From positions 519,374 through 583,373 of the forward strand of contig JNVV01000017.1 of assembly GCA_000733355.1 (NCBI GenBank): 64,000 nucleotides of DNA, in the 5' to 3' direction. How positions within the stretch are numbered: position 1 is the first letter of the stretch; each line of letters opens with the position of its first letter. The notes beneath the pieces are model-generated. The model saw nothing but the letters and a program-made list of their open reading frames with translations, made no database searches and was not told where the DNA came from. Position numbers and translations under genes: made by a program. Of this stretch, positions 43,591 through 54,818 are shown one piece after another. The DNA is from Falciphora oryzae (Eukaryota > Ascomycota > Sordariomycetes > Magnaporthales > Magnaporthaceae).

Positions 43591-46500
43591 CACTCTCTCT
43601 CTTTGCTCCCGCCCCTCGTTTGTGCTTCCCTCCAGCCGGCTTATGGCCGCCTCCTGGTTATGTGCGCGGGAGCCTGCATCGCTAGCCTGCCGCGCCAATC
43701 CCTGTCGGGACTCAAACGACCCAAAATCCGCTGGTGGTGTCGGTGGCACACTCGACTCTACTAAAACGGTCGCTATAACGGTAACGGCGGGCGCCTCCGA
43801 CCTCCTGTCGTCCTCGAAAATGTCGAGGAAGCGCGTGCCTTTAGTGACGATCTTAAATGCCCTCAGGATCATCTCGTCGACGATGTTAACGTCCTCGCTC
43901 GGATCAGGCTGCCGCTGGTGCTCCTGTAACCTTTTGGCCGTCTTGACCAATGCCGAAAGCTCCGACAGCAGCGATTTACGGCTGCGGCGTAGGCCCTCAT
44001 GGCGCTGGATAAGGGCCGACTCCCGTGTTAGGCAGTTTGTCCTCTCCTGCTCCGGGAGAGTCAGTTAGCATTAAAGCCGGAGAATTAAGTAGTTTAAAAC
44101 GCCATTCCGGAAAAATCAAACCGTGGCCGCATGGCTCAGGTGTGTGTAGTAGTAGATCCGGCTAATACGGCGGCAAAACGGAACATTTCCAAAAGGCGGG
44201 AGGCATACCAAAAGGTACCGCACGCCAGCGATGATCCCCTTTATAAATTCCTGGTCTCTAAAAATTTCGCTGTCGTTAACGGCCGTGCTCCTTAGGAGGT
44301 CCCAGAAGTTGAGCAGGGCCTTAAGCAGGTTACGCATCTCATCTGGGTCGTAGGCTTCGCAGTAGTTAGTGGGCAGCCAGCCGCGCGCGCCAGACACGAG
44401 CAGGGTGCCGTCGGCCCAGCCGTTGGTGTGTATCGAGTGCACCAGCACGACGTCCCCTTCGCTCAGCGTCAGCGTCACGGTCGAGTCGGATATGGTGTAG
44501 GTCGGTTGGAATTGGGAGAAAGCCCGCAAAAAGTTGTGGAAAACGGGCGGCGGCGGGCTGACCGCCATCGGCGGATCTTTTTGCGAGACATTGGGCGCCG
44601 CGGGCGGAGTAGCAGCAGCACCGGATCTCGAGTCGGCGCTATTTATCGTCGAGGTATCGGCGCCCAGCTCGGCCAGCTGCCTCGCGACCGCCTCGTGCCC
44701 GTTCTCCTCCTCTCCCAGCACTCTTTTTCTCGTTTCCATCATTTGCACCTCTAGCGATTCGGCCTCCTTCCACCGGCTCTGGCCGCTATACGTCGACGCC
44801 AGGTTGCCCATGCTGGTCAGCGTGTCGGGATGCTCCTCTCCCAACACCCTCTTTTCCATAAGGCCTCCCTCTGCGGCAGTCTGGAGAGCGGCAGGGTCCA
44901 TCCCCTGCTTTAGTAGCAGCTCTACGGTCTTGTCGTGGCCGTTCTCTGCCGCTAACAAGAGCGGTGTTTTGCGTTCCTCATCCCCACCTACTTTGTTGTC
45001 GTCGTCGGCATCGTCGTCCGTTTTCTCCTCCTCTGCTTTCTGTTGCCCGTCGTCGTCGTTCTCCCTGGCAGCCCCAGCCCCGCCTGCGAGATCTAGGGGG
45101 CCTTGCAGGTTAACCAGATCCCCATCCACCACATACCTTTTGGGACCGTCAATGGGCGAACCGGCTTGTGGCGGTCCCGAAGCACCGGCACCAGCAGCGC
45201 CAGTTGTGGATGGTTCTGCCGGTGGCGGGTCGAGGCCGGCAGAGATTGCGTCCCAGTCATGACCCTTGTCCGCCGGGGCTGGAGCGGCGTTTAAGTCGAT
45301 GAGATCCACCTCCCCCTCTTCGCCCGCATTTACCTCATCCCCCTCCTTCCCCTTTTCCTTCTCCTCTCCACCGCCATACTTGGCTTTGCTGTTGTCTTCG
45401 AGATTCTTGGCGGCCTGCCCAACGCAGTAGTAATCGACGGGGTCGGCCCGGTTCCCCACGCTCTGTTGAGGGGCGCTCACGTATCCCGGGTACGTCTGGG
45501 TGCTGGGGGGGATTGTCGAGGACTCGGAGGGAGCGTGGGTCGTCCGGTACTGGTCGAAGGTCGCAGATAGCCCGGAGAAGGTCCTCGAGGTCACGACTTG
45601 GCTCTGGGTTCTCAGGCTGCCGACCCCGGTCCAGGGGCCATATTCACTTGATTCGGGATCGGAGGTATCCAACTCGGCAGCGCTACCCCGGTCGCCTTGT
45701 CGCCTTGAAGACTTATCCTCGGATTTGTCGTCGAAATAGCCACCCTCGTCAAAGTAGCCCGTGTACTCCCTAAGATTCGCTGGCGTAGGTCCAGAGTGGT
45801 CGGCCCCATCGTAACTGCATAGTTTCAGCTCGACCTCTTCCCCATCCTGAAAGGCCGGCTCTCGGATCCAGCGGCCAAACGGGGTTTCAGAGTCTTCCTC
45901 GTCTGGAAGCTTCCATTTTCCAGGTTGCTCCTTCAAGTCGTGCATTTCCGGCTTGGGCCATGGAAGAGCGCGAAGAGCGAAGTCGTAGGCCTCTTGCAGA
46001 ACGTGGTCGACAAGGTCCGGTGCATCTTCGGGTCCATAGGATGAGCAAAACGGGCATGTTGTGATTCCCATCGTTTGAACAGCAGACCAAGAGAGAAGGG
46101 TGGACAGGGAGTTGTCCATGAGCTCGTCTTTGTGATTGGTCTGAAGGTGAAGCCCCATGGTCTCCATCGTGGGCTGTTCCGCGTCGTCGCCTTCGCAGAA
46201 CGGACACTGCCACCGCGGCAGGTGGCTCTTTTTCACATGCGTTTCCCACTCCTTTCGTGTGCAGAAGAGCAGCTGTGGTGTAGGACAGTTTTCGGCGATG
46301 CAGGTGTAAGGACACAGATCCTCGACGACATGCTGCCTGAATGATATTTGTTAGGAGTCGCCATAAAGGGAAGAGGGGCGGAAAACAGAGTGGATATACA
46401 TACTTCCAGAGCTTAGGATCCTTGAACGTCTCCACCTGCAACGACTGACAGCAACAGGGACACTGAAAGATCTCTCGACCTTCAAGTATAACAGGGGGTT

Positions 46501-47407
46501 CTGGAAACTCGGCATCGGAGGCGATGAGAGTAATCTGCGTCTTGGTCACCCCTGGTGTATATCGCTTGCCTAGAGCGTACTTCAAAGTTCCCTCGGCTGT
46601 GGATGCGCGGGAAAATCCAGAAGTAGACGGCGCCAAGAGGGGATCCTTGCCCTTCGTAGAAGACGATGACGGGTAATCCCGAGAACCCTCGGGGTTCCAT
46701 GAATAGAGGGGCCGCTCATCTTTCTCTAGAGTATCATCGACGGATAGCGGAATTCCAAGCGCTGGATGGTGCCTATGTGCCTTTCCTTGGTTCCTCGAGC
46801 GTCTCTGTGCAAGCAGAAACTGGTGTCGTCGCCTGAGGTTTGCGTCGATGAGCCTTCGTTGCAACGCGGACAGCTTGGATGGATCCAGCTCGTCTGAGTG
46901 ACGCCCTTCTTCTGTCGGACGAAGAAGAAGCACACACTCGAGGTGTTTCCTTAATTCTGGGTGTTCGTCAGGGTTGAATGTCCTGTCGGCTCTGCGGCTT
47001 CGCGATGCTTTTCCAGTGCGCCGGATGGCCACACCGATCAAGGCCAAGTTCCGGATAGCAGAGTCGATGTTTTGAAAACCATCGTCGGAGCTTTTGCCCG
47101 CTTGAGAGAGACTCGCGTAGTAGTCGAGAGAGTCAGAAAGCATGAGGAGAATGCTCTTCACCATGGCCAGGTCGCTTGGCCGTGACTGGAGTCTCGAGTC
47201 GAGCGAGAGCCCTGACTCCGCAATGGCACCGACGCCGTCAACCCAGAGGCTGAAGTCTGCCAGGCGGTTTTCTAGCCGTTCTTTGTACGATGGAGTCTGG
47301 GAGGCTAAAGCCTCATCGAACTTGGAGAGACAGGCTTTCGTCAGATCCAGGATCGAGCCTGCTATTCGATCCATAGCAGGCATTGCCGATCCGCCTGGAA
47401 TCGTCAT
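43570..47407 (-). CDS. C2H2 / ankyrin / TPR / SH3 multidomain protein, C-terminus in repeat
   Basis: Exons 47407-46404, 46336-44209 and 44046-43570 join in frame (1202 residues). ATG 47407 has a strong context (GCCACCATGA). Order: helical N-terminal domain of fungal C2H2/NLR type; zinc-finger-like Cys/His region (IFQCPCCCQSL, CPYTCIAENCPTPQLLFCTR, WETHVKKSHLPRWQCPFC); Ser/acid-rich linker; an ankyrin unit (TPLLLAAENGHDKTVELLLK); one kinesin-light-chain-type TPR (RVLGEEHPDTLTSMGNLAST); a second ankyrin half (ENGHEAVARQLAELGAD); an SH3 domain (LTLSEGDVVLVHSIHTNGWA, ARGWLPTNYCEAY); then a helical region as in Cdc25/RasGEF proteins (RESALIQRHEGLRRSRKSLL). The last residues, ERVCVCESV, are encoded by the DR1 copy D tail, so the true C-terminus (perhaps a RasGEF domain) is missing. 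Confidence 0.7.
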
Positions 47408-47722
47408 GGTGGCCAAGCCGCGGAACTTGGTCCTATCGTACACGAGTTGGGCGATGTGACAGAAGGGAGACCATTCGAGCTCTCTGCCCTGCTGAGTGAC
47501 GAGACACGTGGTGGGAGCTGAGCCATCTAACCACCCCGCTCACGGGCGTCGGGAGCGCTGATTTGCCCTGTTCCGACTGTCTCCCAAAAAAGTCCTACCG
47601 GAAGGTCACGTGTCTTCTCGGCCTATCACATCGCAGTTCCAGACCTTTCGGCCTCGCGACATCGGGCGGCGGCAAACCGCACTCCCACCCCCAACCTGAA
47701 GCATTGCTAACCTGCACATAGA
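47408..47722. promoter_or_regulatory. Short divergent promoter
   Basis: 315 bp lie between the start codons of the multidomain gene (leftward) and the DUF7580-S8 gene (rightward), so the two probably share control elements. A Tyr/CT-rich leader precedes the rightward start. No specific motif was recognised. Confidence 0.45.
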
Positions 47723-50700
47723 ATGATGGATAAAAACACATCTACTCTGCTGAGGGAGAGTGGTACGAAGATCGCTAATGCTATCGTCACAGCCGCTGGC
47801 GGACGACGCATCACGCCCTCTGAAGCCTGCTACTCGGTTGCGCACGACGTCGCAGTCAGGCTTCAGCTCATAGACGGATATCTTGGCTCTCTCCCGCCCT
47901 ATTGGATTGAGCCTGATGTCGAAGAGCTTTGCGACTCCCTCCTGCAGGACCTCTCGGATATCACCATTGTAAGAGGCGCGCCCCTTCAGGCACACTGCGA
48001 CCTTCGGGGACTCAGGTGCGACCAGCGGTCGGCAGGCACCTCGGCCGCGAAACACCAACACCACAGATCGATAGAGAACGGGTGGGCTGGAGTGAACGGT
48101 TATTTTAACCGTAGTCAGCAACTGGGAAAATTGGTGGCCGGTCGGGTGTGATCATGCTGACAGATGTACCGCGCCTCAGCTACCAAAACGGCCGTCCAGC
48201 CCCGCCCCATTCCCACATCTACCTCTGAGGTTCTCGTCTCCTTTTGGCAGACCGGAACCTCCGGATCTCGAGACCAGTCTCTTGAATTTCTTCAGAGCAC
48301 AAACCACAAGGGCACGAAAGCTCAAGAGCACCTGCGATGAACTGCTAGCCAAGCTTACCAAGGACGACGCCGAGAACGATACTCAGGAAGTACCTCAAAG
48401 CGCGCTGAAAAACCTCAACTGCGCCGACATGTCAGCTTACTTCAATGGTGGCGTATTCAATGCCCTCCAGCTGATATCCAAATGCAACCCAGAGTCCCAC
48501 GAGAATGTGGTCGAGGATCTCTGGCATCCAGCTCGGCTGTGCCTTGACGACACCGAGGTTGGCATTCGAGTCCTTGTGTCATCTACCACGGGGACGGGCG
48601 ACTGGCAGGAGTTTTGCGTGAGAACGTGCGCATAATTCTCTCTACAATGCTCCCTTACCCACGCTAACAACATAGGAGTAGTCAACCAGGATTCGCCAGT
48701 GACGAACATCGGCCCTTTCTCGAACAAGGGGGATTCTGCGATGTTCTGGAAAGGGAGATCACCGCCCGCCTTTTCTTGTCGTTCATAGAGGGCCGTGGCT
48801 TCACAATCCTCGGGGAGCCGCAACAACTGCAGCAAATGCTCCAAGCTGGTCGCGGGGAGTCACTTGCGACAGTCCTTCGCAAATACGACCTCAAACCAAA
48901 GGACAAGGTTCTCCTTGCGTCCGCAGTAGCACGGGCGTACTGGCAGCAGTAAGTGGATCTTCACTTGTCTATATCCCACAGCGTCCAGTAACAAAAACCC
49001 ACCACCTCACCGAAAGACAAAAACTGGAGTCCGGATGAAAAATCCCTCTCCGAGGATCGTCCTTTCACATTATTTGCACAAGGGAGAATCTGATCCTGAG
49101 CTGCGCAGCTACGATTCGGACCTGATGAGGACCCGATGGACAAGCGACACGATCTGGTTCATGCCTGAGCAAGAAAGCAAAACACGGAAGGATCAACTAC
49201 CCCTGTGCGCGTACCTGTCATTCCCCTTCGGTAGCCCCGATAACTCGTCCAAAGACATCTTCCTGGAAGATCTTCTGACCCATCGATGCCCCCGGATCTT
49301 CGACGTAGGGGTGCTTCTCCTGGAAATCGGTCTTGGGGAGAAGTTTCGGACAGGCAACAAACGAGAGCTCGTCGCACAGCTTAACCTCAACCACAAGATT
49401 GCGACCGACACATTGGAAGAACTGGAGAAGGCAACCTGGGACGGCTTCTTAAACAAGAAGGTCTTTGACCAGGCTGTAAAGTTCTGCCTCGACAGCAAGA
49501 ACTTCATCAGGGCCTCAGAGAAGCCAAAAACTAGCCGGCTCGGTGTAGCGAATCCTCCCGAACCAATGACCGTTGAAGAGCAGAAGAGGGGGATCATCGA
49601 GAGGAGAAGAATCTTCTACCGGCACGTCGTCCAGCCGCTCGCGTGGCTGGCGAGGGAGGGCTTCAAGGCACAACCTGGGCTTATCACCTACGTCAACAAG
49701 AAACGCCCCGAACCTCAACTAGGGTCAGCCGACCCCGCACAGCAACTGGATGGAGAATATCTTTTCCACGGCACGATCGTCCCTAAGATGTGGCTCCAGG
49801 ACATTAAGAAGATCAGTGAATCGGTGGAGCACAAGCGCCGAGCACGACGCATCACGACTCCCGTTCGAGTTGCGATCCTGGACACGGGACTGAACATGGA
49901 TCTGCCCATATTCAAGAAAAAACCAGGCCTCAAGCGTACTGTCAAAGACCATGTAGACTATGTTGACCCCGGCGCGTCGACCATGACGGACACTTTTGGC
50001 CACGGTACCTTGATGACAAGAATCGTCATGGAGTGCGCACCCGGCGCGGAGATCCTCGTTGCGCGGGTCGCCAGAAACAGCAAGGAGCTCAAGACCAGCC
50101 AGGAAAACATTCGACAGGTGAGTGAGACAACCTTTTTGTTTCGTGTTAAGCGGTGATCATGTTAATCGCGTTACCCAACGGTAAACCACGTCAAGGTTGT
50201 GGATCATCCAGAGGGTTGCATACATCTCGGGTCATCTGTACCTGAAGGAGGGTTACGGATATTCCGTGAGATGCTAAGCGAAGTATTCTGACCACTGCTC
50301 GCGGGCCCACGTCGCTAATGCAAGCGGATGCACAGGCTATCCTCTGGGCAGGCCAGCCTGGTAAAGCCGACATTATTTTCATGTCGTTCGGCGTCTCCCG
50401 GAAAGACGAGGGCGGGATCGGCGAGGCTATTGAGGCCGTCGAAAGGGAGCGTAAGGAGGACATTATCTTCCTCGCCAGCGCCGGGAACTCGGACACCGAC
50501 GACGAAAGCTTCCCGGCCTGCCATGCCTCGGTCGTTGCTGTTTACGCAACCGACAAGCACGGAGCACCTCTCTCATCGAATGCAGTAGCCCCCGGTCAGA
50601 ACACCTGGGTTTTGGGCACGTATGGCGACCCGCCAGACTCCCTCCGCGACGAGTTCGATACCCCCTACCCGGGAATCTGCGAGGCGGGCTCATCCATAGC

Positions 50701-51028
50701 CACGGCGGCCATGGCGGGCATTAGCGCGGCGATGCTCGCATACGCCACGGTGCTCCCCTCGCTGGTAGAGCTGCGGTGCAACCACGTGCTGAAACGGCTC
50801 TGGACTGCTAAAGGGATGGAGGCACTTCTCTACCGGCTGGCGCCGGAGTCAAAAGCCCACCCGTGGCTCCTGGCCGTGAAGCCGCCGGTGTTTTGGAAGA
50901 ATTGGTCCGACGATTCGATGAGGCACTGCGTGTTCATCGACACGCAGTCAAAGGTGGAAAGGTTGTTTCCGAGGCGGCCGCGGGCGCCGGCGAAGAAGAC
51001 TGACACCGAGGGCCAGCCCACAGGCTAG
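47723..51028 (+). CDS. DUF7580 / S8 subtilisin-like protease (HET-Q2-like)
   Basis: Exon 1 (47723 on) starts MMDKNTSTLLRESGTKIANA. Later exons give FFRAQTTRARKLKSTCDELL, GFCDVLEREITARLFLSFIE and LKPKDKVLLASAVARAYW, then after a 160-nt intron (48949-49108) HYDSDLMRTRWTSDTIWFMP, the DUF7580 signature. The protease domain follows, split by a 218-nt intron (50118-50335): Asp in VAILDTGLNM, His in FGHGTLMTR, Asn in ASAGNSDTDD, Ser in AGSSIATAAMAG. The C-terminus is short and basic. The last two introns join cleanly, but the first two junctions (about 47965-48250 and 48620-48680) do not keep frame with any GT-AG choice I tried, so there may be one-base errors or lesions there. Downstream on the same strand lies a second gasdermin-like gene. 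Confidence 0.72.
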
Positions 51029-51767
51029 GACCTCCGTGAACTCCTCGTTGCAGGATCATTCATAAGGCGTTTATTCTGTCGGAGGGCATTCTTTGGGTAG
51101 TAAGCGCTAAATAACGATATGCCATCTTCTTACAAACAAATCGACATCTCCTGCTGTTGATCCACCAAGGGGCAGCCAATATCAAGGTCCAACGCTCTCC
51201 GCCCGCGACGGCCGTCGTCCACGAGGGTAAGCTCCGAAGGACGTAGCGACAGTGCAGCGAACGGGGTTACCCCATTACTGGCAGCTCAGCCGCCCGCCCC
51301 ATCGACGCCTGGTGTGTCCGGTTGTGATTGGGTGGCGCAGCCGAACCTGCAGATGGTGGCGCGGAGTCGCACTCGCATCGGTCGGGCTGGGACCTCGAGA
51401 CTGGACATCGGACCTCGTCGTCAACTGCCATTGCGCGAGGAGAAAACCGCCGGCGAGTAGGTATACCGCGAAAAACGGCAAGATGTCGAGCAAGACCTGG
51501 GTATGGCTCTCAACTCCCAACTTGTCTCCCTCAGACCGAAGCACACCGCCACGCGGCCATCCTCTGCCGTCGCATGCGTCGCAGATTCGATGGCCGCCGC
51601 TCCCATCAACCACCTAATCCCTTACCACAAGTCAATCAGGCGCGAAGTATCGAGGTCATCTTTCCGTCCCGCGTCGAAACCATTCACTCATTCACCCCAA
51701 AAGCCCGCGGAGAGCTCGAGGAGATGGTTGGCAGGATGTCGCACAGGCTAACCCCAATGTCCGACAG
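51029..51767. other. Between S8 and gasdermin-like genes; first exon unresolved
   Basis: Probably contains the promoter and first exon of the downstream gene. Open text such as VIFPSRVETIHSFTPKARGE (51650-51715) is protein-like but in another frame. A branch-like GCTAACC at 51747 and acceptor CGACAG at 51767 are visible. Confidence 0.4.
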
Positions 51768-52616
51768 TTTCTCCCCCCAGACTTCACCTTCCTTCCCGAC
51801 GGCGCCATCGCCCTTGGGCGGGTAATCCCCGACCCGCGACGGCCGACCGTGACGCTCGCCTCCCTCGGCCCCCAATCGGAGAACCCGACCATTGCCCTGC
51901 CCGAGACGAAGTCGCTTATCGAAAAGGGTCGCGCCTTCTCGGCCGAAAAGAAACGCTCCTTCGGCTTCGAGCTGCTGGCCAAGTTTCTCGAGCTGGCCTC
52001 GGCCAACGGCAAGACCGACGCGTCGTGGTCGCAGAACAAGAGCTTCAGCGCCGTCGACCACGAGGTGCGCAACCTCAACGGCGTCTTCGCGCCCGAGGCG
52101 CTGCGGGCCATCACCCGCCTGGACGAGGTGAAGCGGCACATTGACAGCGGGCAGTTTGGGAAGCGGTGCGTGTACATCATCTCCGGGCTCCGCGTGGCGG
52201 TGGACTCGTTCACCGTTACGGACGAGAAAGCGTCCAAGGTGTCGGGGTCGGTGGGCGGGTCCGGGCCGGTGCCGGCGGGTGGGATGCCGTTGGAGGTGGG
52301 AGGGGGGCTGTCTGCGGCCAACGAGGACAAGAGCAACCGGTCGTATCAGACGGCACCCGGGATCGTCTTTGCGTACTGCCTGCATGTTATCCGACCGAAG
52401 GGGAAGGACAACGCTGAAGGGGAGGTGTTTTCCGACAGGACGGCGTTCCTCACCGGGGAAGCCGGGGAGAGCGACGACGACGAAGTTGAAGAGATGGAAC
52501 TTGTGGCCGTAGACGCAGAGACGGCCAGGAGCGACCTGGATATGGACCCGGACGCGTTCGGTGACGAGCAGATGCTCGAGGATGGGGATGAGGAGTCCTA
52601 CATTGTGCTGAATTAG
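51768..52616 (+). CDS. Second gasdermin-like protein (partial 5' end)
   Basis: Open from the acceptor at 51767 for 282 residues to the TAG at 52616. It follows the same block order as the protein at 26219: FLPDGAIALGRVIPDPRRP (compare PSGPIALGNIIESPRTP), an amphipathic helix FGFELLAKFLELASANG, VYIISGLRVAVDSFTV (compare YMVTGVQIASGTDYMI), FAYCLHVIRPKGKD (compare FSYRLREILYKRK), and an acidic tail (GESDDDEVEEMELVAVD, EQMLEDGDEESYIVLN). Overall identity looks low, so this is a distant paralogue. It lies about 740 bp downstream of an S8 protease gene on the same strand. Start codon not found in this frame; a short first exon is likely. Pore-forming function is inferred from the family only. Confidence 0.58.
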   Translation, partial: FLPPDFTFLPDGAIALGRVIPDPRRPTVTLASLGPQSENPTIALPETKSLIEKGRAFSAEKKRSFGFELLAKFLELASANGKTDASWSQNKSFSAVDHEVRNLNGVFAPEALRAITRLDEVKRHIDSGQFGKRCVYIISGLRVAVDSFTVTDEKASKVSGSVGGSGPVPAGGMPLEVGGGLSAANEDKSNRSYQTAPGIVFAYCLHVIRPKGKDNAEGEVFSDRTAFLTGEAGESDDDEVEEMELVAVDAETARSDLDMDPDAFGDEQMLEDGDEESYIVLN

Positions 52617-53594
52617 CCTCGAGGCCACTTGCAAACGCGCAACTTCCGCTGGCAGGTTAGGGAGCTATTGGATACGTGCCGATTGTCCTTCAACATAACG
52701 CGAACTCATCTCGTCCATAAAGTTACGGATCATCTGTAAGGCGACATAGACCGGTAGGCAACTGGTATCCGTCAGGTTGTCATCCATCGAGTGATGAGAC
52801 TCCTCGCTTCCGGTTACGGGAGAGGAAAACGTCTCGATGGCTCATACCATCCGATATCACTTGGGCCCGTAGCGGTCCTCGGCGAACAGCCTCAAGCGGC
52901 AAAGCACCATGCCAACTTCAGCGCGACCTAACCAGCTTCTTCATTGTACAAAAGTCGCATCGTCCTCCTGCTGAGAAGCGAGTTCTGCGCGCTGATTTTC
53001 ATCCAGCTGTGGACATCCGGACATGCTTGTCGCGAAATAAGGACCGCTGGCCATGATCCCTCGATTGTTCCAGTCTCGTGCTTATCCACAGCACTTCGGG
53101 GTTGTACTAAAGTGTCTTGCCTTGACACCGCTGTGAGATGCGGAACCAGGCCTTTTATAAAAGTGATAGAAGCCGGGCGTACGCTACGTCAACTACCCAG
53201 CCGTAAAGTCTAAGTCAGAAGATTAAATTTCTCAGGAACCAAAGTGGCCCTGGCGAACGACTGCACGACAGGCCCGCAGTGGGCCGTGCTGGCGATCCGT
53301 TCATGTGCGCTGGGGCTTCGGCGGATCGTGGTTGGAACCCCACCTCGACGCCCCGGCTTCCGGGTCCGAAAGAAGTCGATAGCAAATGTCTCGTCATTTT
53401 GGCGGCTTGATGTTGTATCACGGCGTTTGTTTTCCGGGTTGTGCGGCCGCCCGGCCGTTGTCGAACGGCATTTCAGCTACTGCATGTGATTACTGCCCAA
53501 ACTGAGTCCTCTTTCATGAGGCATTTTCGGCCTGCAGTAGATACCCCCAGAACCTCGACGACGTTACTTTACTACAGCTAGAGTACACCTCACA
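52617..53594. other. Intergenic, no gene recognised
   Basis: No coding exon or RNA gene supported. Confidence 0.4.
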
Positions 53595-53678
53595 ATGGAA
53601 CCGCTCAGCATCACAGCCGGCGTCGTGGGCATCGTCGCACCAACGCTGCACTGCGTGCGAATTTTGATGAAAGACCTG
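53595..53678 (+). pseudogene. Orphan N-terminus of a fungal NLR/STAND protein
   Basis: MEPLSITAGVVGIVAPTLHC and VRILMKDL is the typical beginning of HeLo-like/PigL_N-type fungal NLR N-terminal domains. After LMKDLG the text no longer fits the family and no NACHT, ankyrin or TPR text follows up to 54818. It is therefore a truncated first exon, or the start of a degraded gene. Confidence 0.5.
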
Positions 53679-54818
53679 GGCCTCCAGCGCTTCGCCACGG
53701 CGCAAAGTACGGCTGCTCCGGACACAGCACAGGCTCACAGGGTTGTGCTTGTATGCACTCCACGGGAGGTGCTTGCCGGGTCCGTTTCTTCGGCGGCCTC
53801 ATTAGCCGCATCCACCACTGCCATTTTATCAACTTTGCAGCGGCAATGGCCCAGTAGCGATGCCTATTTCCCAAATGGAATAAATGGCCAAGGCTTCGCA
53901 CGGCGCTATGCGCTGTCGCCGCTGCGCGAAGGTTGGATCGCTGTCTCGAACAACGGTGCGTTGTGACCCGGCCCGTCAGCGCGTCCGGGCTGTTGGCTCG
54001 ATCGCAGCGTCGAGGACCCTGCATGCAGCATCCCAAGCCATCGCGCTTGGCGTGTCGAACACAGTATCGTATTCACCGGCGCTTATTTGGACTGCTTTTC
54101 TCTCCCTCTTGATCAATCCCACCTGTCCTCTTCCCGCAAACATCTCATCAATTTGGATGGACATCGCCTTCCACGGACGGAAGTTATTGGCGCCGTTGTA
54201 AACACAGCGTGCATTGTTGCCATCTCCGAGCTACCTATCCCGCCAGCATATCGGCCGCTCCGGGCATCTGCAGATTAGCACACCAACGCGGAGCATGCAG
54301 GAGGCGGGCGGGCGGGGGCTGCATCTCGTTGCGATCAATTGATCTTTCTGCCCTGCAGTCCCCAGCCCCAAACTCAAATTCTCCCGGCGTGCCCCGGGGA
54401 GCCATCTCGATGCCACCCTGTCGGGCAGCGCAGCCGAAGATAGATAGATCGGTTGCTTATCTGATTACCGGACAGAAAATCGGCGGGGATGACAAGGTGT
54501 TCGTTTGGGGGCGTCAGGCAGGGTGGTGACAGTTTTTAAGGTTGCAAATAAGCTTATGGAGGTCGGCACACCTTTTTCGTCGAGTCCGACCTTCTCGCAG
54601 CAGGTGGGCATCCAGACATACATGAGGAGGCTCGCAAATCTTCTGGTCCATGTGTGATTGTGCAAATTTGTGCAACCTTCAAAAGATATTCAAACAACTT
54701 TGGGCGTCACGTCTATCAACGGGCCAGCTCATCAAGCCCTTCCAGAGCATCACCATCGACGTATCTGCCGCGAAACCGAACCCCCACAACCCGCGAGCCA
54801 AAGGCCAAACAATTCGCC
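53679..54818. other. Intergenic, no gene recognised
   Basis: Nothing supported between the NLR remnant and the SDR pseudogene. Confidence 0.4.

Noticed and set aside
51684..52634. Minus-strand 316-residue ORF over the second gasdermin-like gene
   Set aside because: Arg/His/Pro-rich shadow text; the plus strand shows the conserved block order.
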